The notes under the pieces were generated by a model that did no database searches, was not told where the DNA came from, and was given only the letters and a program-made list of their open reading frames with translations. A DNA stretch of 64,000 nt from Bacillota bacterium (GTDB taxonomy: Bacteria; Bacillota; Clostridia; Oscillospirales; Oscillospiraceae), in the NCBI GenBank assembly GCA_023386265.1, contig JAEWKA010000005.1, positions 149,873-213,872 on the forward strand. Reading direction: 5' to 3'. Positions 59,949-64,000 of this stretch are shown here, in pieces (the first letter of the stretch is position 1; each line of letters starts with the position of its first letter). A program made the position numbers and the translations under genes.

Positions 59949-60462
59949 TCCAAATATAAAGTGTGCGCGGTGGTAAGCAAAATAATATAATTCGCCATAA
60001 AAACGTAACTTTGTGATCAAAACGCAAAACCTTGTGATATTAGGACGGAGGGCTTGACCATTTTGGAATGGGGTAGTGTAATCGCCTTTTACAATATTTC
60101 TCGGTTAGGATAACATTGGCTTTACTACGAAATGAGTTTTCATTTTGTGATGACAACAGTTCGTGAAAAATAGGCAAAAATATTAGAATAGGAATTGTCA
60201 AAAACCTTGATAATGCTAGCCTTATTGCTTTGAAATCTTCAAAAATGTAGTCGTAACGAGTGGGGGTTACTATAGGGGGGCATATTTACATTATTTCTTA
60301 TCAAATCAAAGTGCCGGAGCGGGATAGTACTTCAGTATCAGTCTCAACTTTGATTCTACGCTCCGAATCAAAAAGCCTAATTATTTGTATTAGTACGATT
60401 TATAACTAATTACTAACCCCTCTGCATATTATACTGAACCAGGAAAAACGGACATTGCAAGA
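59949..60462. other. AT-rich stretch without a supported gene
   Basis: About 500 bases of low-GC sequence with scattered stops in all frames. No RNA gene, repeat or coding sequence could be supported. It continues the degraded island started at 59.2 kb. Confidence 0.6.
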
Positions 60463-60504
60463 AAGCCCCCAATTGTAGGATAATAAAACTACGATTGGGG
60501 GCTT
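60463..60504. terminator. Bidirectional hairpin terminator
   Basis: AAGCCCCCAATTGTAG and CTACGATTGGGGGCTT pair over 16 bases with one mismatch and a 10-base loop. It is placed to end the minus-strand stalk-domain gene or plus-strand transcripts from the degraded island. Confidence 0.7.
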
Positions 60505-60599
60505 AACTATTATCCCAATATGGGGCATAAGAAGGGCATATCAGAGAGCTCTGTTTTTGATATAACTATACACGGCTATTTCTAAATACCATTCTGACT

Positions 60600-62981
60600 T
60601 TAAATAATCTGTGCATTTTTCCATGTATTGAAAACCTTATAAGACAAATCGTTTCTTGATTCCAAATTAAATTTTAGCGCCTCAACATCATTGTTGGTAG
60701 GATGTGATTTTTCGACTGTGGTCATGAGCAGGTCGCGGCACTTGATGCTACTCATAATATATACTAGGGCAGAGTTTTTAAGTTTTTCCTGTATTTCCGC
60801 AGTCAATGGCAGTTTCTCGGTTTTTGCTTGGCTGAGAAGCGTTTGGTATTCTGATGCCGCCAACATTTGTATGCTGTTCATTCCCAAGAAGGACAGCCAT
60901 GAATTTGATGCTTCTATGAAATCTTTGGCGGCATATTTGAATATTACAAGAAAGAGCATGCCCTTTAACGATTGCATCTTGTCAGCCGAAAGACCGTTTG
61001 TAATAAATACTTTTATTGCATCCTTAATCGCATTATCTACAACGGCTTTTGACATGGCAGCGACTATCTGATCCTTGGTGCTCGCCTTATACCTTGCAAT
61101 AATATCCTTGGACAACGATATTATAAGGTCTTTATCCGCCGTGACAGTACTGCTGCTTTCAAGCTGAGTTATAAACTGCTCATAATTTTCACCAATGATA
61201 TTATAAGTATCGGCAATCGTTTTTAACAGGATGAGCTCGGTTATCGTATCATTTACAGCGCCTAAGGTAAAGGACAAACCGTAATCGGTCTTCACACCGC
61301 CTACATCCTTGAGCAGTTTATCCGTACTAAGTTCAGGATGAACTACCTTGTACATTTCAGTTAAATCATTGCTTATTGATATAGCATCTTGTGAAATCGT
61401 TTGCACTGCAGTGATACTCTCTAAATTTTTTTGTATAATGGTCTTCAGCTCGTCTTCGGATGGGACAAGCAAGCTCGTTATTGCGCTCTCTAAGCATTGC
61501 TTTTTTTTATCTCCCACGAGTTTAGCAAGATCGAAGAGACCGTCGCCTGTGCTAATTAATGCCGCGCCCAGACTTGCCATTTTAACATAATCTCTGTATT
61601 CCTGCTCGGTCATGTTTAAATCATCTTTATAGTTAAATTCCCATTCTTTTCGCCCATCACTTGATATGGGGCTTGAAAATATGGCATATGCATTATTTTT
61701 CACGATATTATTGACTGTTAGATCATTAAAATTGCTGGAGAGATAAACGGTTTTTGTACCCCCGTCCCAATCAACACCTGCATTAAAGCCCTCGGCAACA
61801 GCCCGAACCGGCACCAATGTTCGCCCGTTAACAAGTTTCGGGGGTACATCAAGGGCTATGATTTTTCCGTTTACGCCGATATTTTTTTCTCCGATTTTCA
61901 TTACTATAACTGAACTGTCCTTTGTCGCTGTGACTGTTTTTGAGCTCTCATTCCAATTTACCGTTGCGCCTAAAGCTTCAAAAATCGCCCGTAGAGGAAC
62001 CAATGTCCGTCCATTATCCAAAATCGGAGGCTGATCGAAGGCTATTTTATTTCCGTCCAGTAATACCTGTATGCTATCATTCCGCGCTGTCACATAATCA
62101 GCTAACCTTGTTCCGTCTGGGATATTGTAAGAATAATACAAATATAAGGCGTATATGCTTCTTGATGAATTGATATAAGATTTGCTTTCTGCTTGATATA
62201 CGTCCTCAGTAACCGTGCGGCCATTGATTAAGTATGTACCACTCTGTGCATTCTCAGGCTGTTCTGAATAAAATACGATTTCGCCTTCCGACAATTGCCC
62301 ATTCTCAATTTTGTACATCATGGCACCGCTAGCGCCAGCGCCCAAGCCTCCAACTGTGATAAAGCTGTTTTTTTCGTCCCACATAAAAAGATGATGGTTC
62401 ACCGTCCCTAGATTTACGACCTTTCCATCTTTATAGGTGTATATGGTATAAAAACCATAAGACGCAAGAAACAGTTCCGGAGTGCCGTCTTCGTCAACGT
62501 CATAAAGAGAAAAATTATAGCGACTATATTCGTCTTTTAACGCTTTTAATATTTTCATATAGGCATCTTCCCAGGGCGATTTAGGAGCAACCGAAGCATT
62601 GATGTTTTTAAATATGGCGCCGCTTCTGATAGATACTAATTTGTCTTTTGCCTCAAAAGCCAGATTTCCGTTTATGTCTGTCATGGTAAAATTAAAACCG
62701 GCAAACTCATTGGACTCAGTTAAGGTGCAAAATGCTTGATTGTCCTGGACGCTGTAAGTACCGCTTAATTTATAATACCCCTCATACATATTTACATTTA
62801 TGGTAAAGATGCCATCTGAGTTGAAAGTTATAGTATTATTATCAGCTTCCCAAACAAAGCCTTTAACTTGATTATAAGTTCCATTAAAGCTTGTAATACC
62901 TGCTGCTTCTGCCTTTACCATTGGCACCATGCCAACCAACATAACCACTGTTAATATAAGGCAAATCCATCGTTTATTCAT
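60600..62981 (-). CDS. Large secreted protein with copper amine oxidase N-like stalk domains
   Basis: A 793-residue protein. Signal peptide at 1-25, a lipocalin/beta-type N-terminal part (30-130), a VCBS-like DVDEDGTPELFLASYG region around 165, a tandem of copper amine oxidase N-terminal-like domains at about 300-420 (DNGRTLVPLRAIFEALGATVNW, VNGRTLVPVRAVAEGFNAGVDW), and a long helical C-terminal part (about 430-793) without recognised motifs. Stalk domains anchor or space surface enzymes in Firmicutes. No catalytic domain is identified. The gene is AT-richer than the chromosome core. Confidence 0.8.
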   Translation of the reverse strand: MNKRWICLILTVVMLVGMVPMVKAEAAGITSFNGTYNQVKGFVWEADNNTITFNSDGIFTINVNMYEGYYKLSGTYSVQDNQAFCTLTESNEFAGFNFTMTDINGNLAFEAKDKLVSIRSGAIFKNINASVAPKSPWEDAYMKILKALKDEYSRYNFSLYDVDEDGTPELFLASYGFYTIYTYKDGKVVNLGTVNHHLFMWDEKNSFITVGGLGAGASGAMMYKIENGQLSEGEIVFYSEQPENAQSGTYLINGRTVTEDVYQAESKSYINSSRSIYALYLYYSYNIPDGTRLADYVTARNDSIQVLLDGNKIAFDQPPILDNGRTLVPLRAIFEALGATVNWNESSKTVTATKDSSVIVMKIGEKNIGVNGKIIALDVPPKLVNGRTLVPVRAVAEGFNAGVDWDGGTKTVYLSSNFNDLTVNNIVKNNAYAIFSSPISSDGRKEWEFNYKDDLNMTEQEYRDYVKMASLGAALISTGDGLFDLAKLVGDKKKQCLESAITSLLVPSEDELKTIIQKNLESITAVQTISQDAISISNDLTEMYKVVHPELSTDKLLKDVGGVKTDYGLSFTLGAVNDTITELILLKTIADTYNIIGENYEQFITQLESSSTVTADKDLIISLSKDIIARYKASTKDQIVAAMSKAVVDNAIKDAIKVFITNGLSADKMQSLKGMLFLVIFKYAAKDFIEASNSWLSFLGMNSIQMLAASEYQTLLSQAKTEKLPLTAEIQEKLKNSALVYIMSSIKCRDLLMTTVEKSHPTNNDVEALKFNLESRNDLSYKVFNTWKNAQII

Positions 62982-63612
62982 TTCAACATTCCCAACTTTA
63001 AATATTATCTACTAAATATTAACATAAATATATTTATTGGTATATAGTGAAAATAAATAATGTCTATGAAAGTACCTCCCCGTATTTATTACATCATAAA
63101 TTATTCTCCTATTCTAACGAGCAGCTTGCAGCATGGATGTCTTATTATATATCATCTCGACAGCAGTACTTCTTTGGGCTACCATACTGTCCAAAATTCT
63201 AACACCGACTCGAGAGCCATATTAAGCTAAGCAAGAACTTAAAGGGAATGAAGCTTTGATAATACAACTAAGCAAATAGAACAACGGCCCTGATTATTAA
63301 GTCGGAGCAGGGCTTGAGACGACAATTCCTCTAAGATTTAACGATATATGGTTTATGGGCAATATAACAACCACGACGGAAAAATTGAGGTTGAAGGTGT
63401 TACCTTTACACAACGATATAAAAATGCAGATAGGACTCTCGAAGCGGCTTGTTTTTTTGTTGTCGTATTTGCATATTGTGGTATAATTACTTCATTAGTG
63501 CGTTTTAGCAGCAAAATAGGTATTATTATATACACTGGAAATGTCAAGAGGACTATAGACCTGCGACTTAAAATCTCGCTATATTGAGAAATAAAAGGTG
63601 GATTTTGCTATA
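62982..63612. other. 630-base AT-rich intergenic region
   Basis: No gene supported. A short open frame at 63348-63587 lacks a ribosome site and any similarity I recognise. A -35/-10 pair TTGTCG (63460) and TATAAT (63482-63487), 16 bases apart, could drive the gene at 63613. Confidence 0.6.
63460..63487 (+). promoter_or_regulatory. Possible promoter for the right-end gene
   Basis: TTGTCG and TATAAT separated by 16 bases, 126 bases before the start at 63613. Confidence 0.5.
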
Positions 63613-64000
63613 ATGGAAAATACTATTTTGATTGCGGCAAATTTTATTGCCTACCTGCTCTTCATTAATAAGTGCTTCACATTAATGGAAAGTATGCTTT
63701 ATGGGAAGCAGTATGGTTTATTATTTCGGATGTTTATAGGAATAGTAAACGCCGGCCTAATGGTTGAACTGGCGCTGAACATACCGATAAATATTGGTTA
63801 TTTTGTTACATTATTGGTTTTATATGCCGAGCTGTTAATAATATTCAGAAAATCATTGAAAGATACGTTCTTTGTGACCGTTGCGGTAATGATGAGCATT
63901 ATGTGTCTTAGGGGAATAGTTATTTCACTGGTTGCTTTGGTTTTAAACGAGACTCTGTATGCGGTGTGCAGCAATGCTAACCTATTTCTCGGCGTTTTAG
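63613..64000 (+). CDS. N-terminal membrane part of a probable signalling protein, 3' end outside window
   Basis: An open frame of at least 129 codons that runs off the right edge. AAAGGTGG lies 12 bases before the ATG. It has four or more hydrophobic helices with little between (MENTILIAANFIAYLLFINKC, NIGYFVTLLVLYAELLIIF, FFVTVAVMMSIMCLRGIVIS). This style resembles the N-terminal sensor part of clostridial GHKL histidine kinases or GGDEF proteins, but the effector domain is not in view. The assignment is tentative. Confidence 0.55.
   Translation, partial: MENTILIAANFIAYLLFINKCFTLMESMLYGKQYGLLFRMFIGIVNAGLMVELALNIPINIGYFVTLLVLYAELLIIFRKSLKDTFFVTVAVMMSIMCLRGIVISLVALVLNETLYAVCSNANLFLGVL

Noticed and set aside
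63348..63587. 79-codon plus-strand frame near the right end
   Set aside because: No ribosome site, overlaps a likely promoter; composition does not look coding.

Overview
The window looks like chromosome of a spore-forming member of Clostridia, probably an Oscillospiraceae/Ruminococcaceae-type Firmicute. The grounds are the full set of sporulation and germination genes (spo0A, spoIVB, spoIIP, a spoIIQ-like LytM gene, a SleB-type hydrolase, ypeB), strong AGGAGG ribosome binding sites, use of GTG and TTG starts, low-GC Gram-positive style promoters and moderate GC in the core genes. Taxonomy is inference; no rRNA or tRNA gene was seen.

Layout. 1-3.2 kb: cell-surface glycosylation genes (two family-2 glycosyltransferases and a polytopic membrane protein). 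3.5-10.7 kb: trmL, then a lower-glycolysis operon pgk-tpiA-gpmI-eno interrupted by a NifU-like/GGGtGRT gene pair. 10.8-17.9 kb: SpoIIQ-like protein, pepT, pyridoxamine kinase, an SDR reductase, a PASTA protein, a YfcE-type phosphoesterase and a three-gene cluster ending in a glycine-rich repeat protein. 17.9-23.2 kb (minus strand): aminotransferase, trpS, tagO/wecA-like, wecB-like and a membrane-anchored protein. 23.3-31.2 kb: gltX, a lipoprotein, ypeB, an SdpR/SdpI-type operon with striking palindromic operators, trxA, rsmG and a SleB-type hydrolase. 31.6-37 kb: spoIIP, CBS protein, M14 carboxypeptidase, spoIVB-spo0A. 37.3-43.2 kb: eukaryotic-type hexokinase, prfA, a fused tsaC-coaE gene, M18 aminopeptidase and a TepA-type protease. 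43.3-47.5 kb: DegV, a KtrA/KtrB potassium system and a holin-amidase cassette. 47.7-58 kb: a pair of unannotated cysteine-rich microproteins with the same 5' leader, peptidase U32-mltG, a five-gene operon (sirtuin, TagA, tmk, DJ-1, 5-FTHF cyclo-ligase), guaB, ogg, rpsU and a GntR regulator. gap lies at 58.2 kb. From about 59.2 kb the sequence becomes AT-rich and degraded (integrase fragment, frameshifted DUF4160-like gene), followed by a large secreted stalk-domain protein and the start of a membrane signalling protein, so the right end looks like an acquired or decaying segment.

How it fits together. Carbon flux enters through the hexokinase, passes GAPDH and runs through the pgk-eno operon. 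Spo0A, with candidate 0A boxes upstream, would control entry into sporulation; SpoIIP and the SpoIIQ-like protein act in engulfment, SpoIVB in sigma-K/forespore signalling, and SleB and YpeB in germination. The most interesting signals are the duplicated cysteine-rich microproteins with conserved leaders, the TsaC-CoaE fusion, the NifU-like/GGGtGRT pair inside the glycolytic operon, the SpoIIQ-like LytM domain with altered zinc ligands, the operator array of the SdpR-like repressor, and a hairpin placed against the start of the tepA-type gene.
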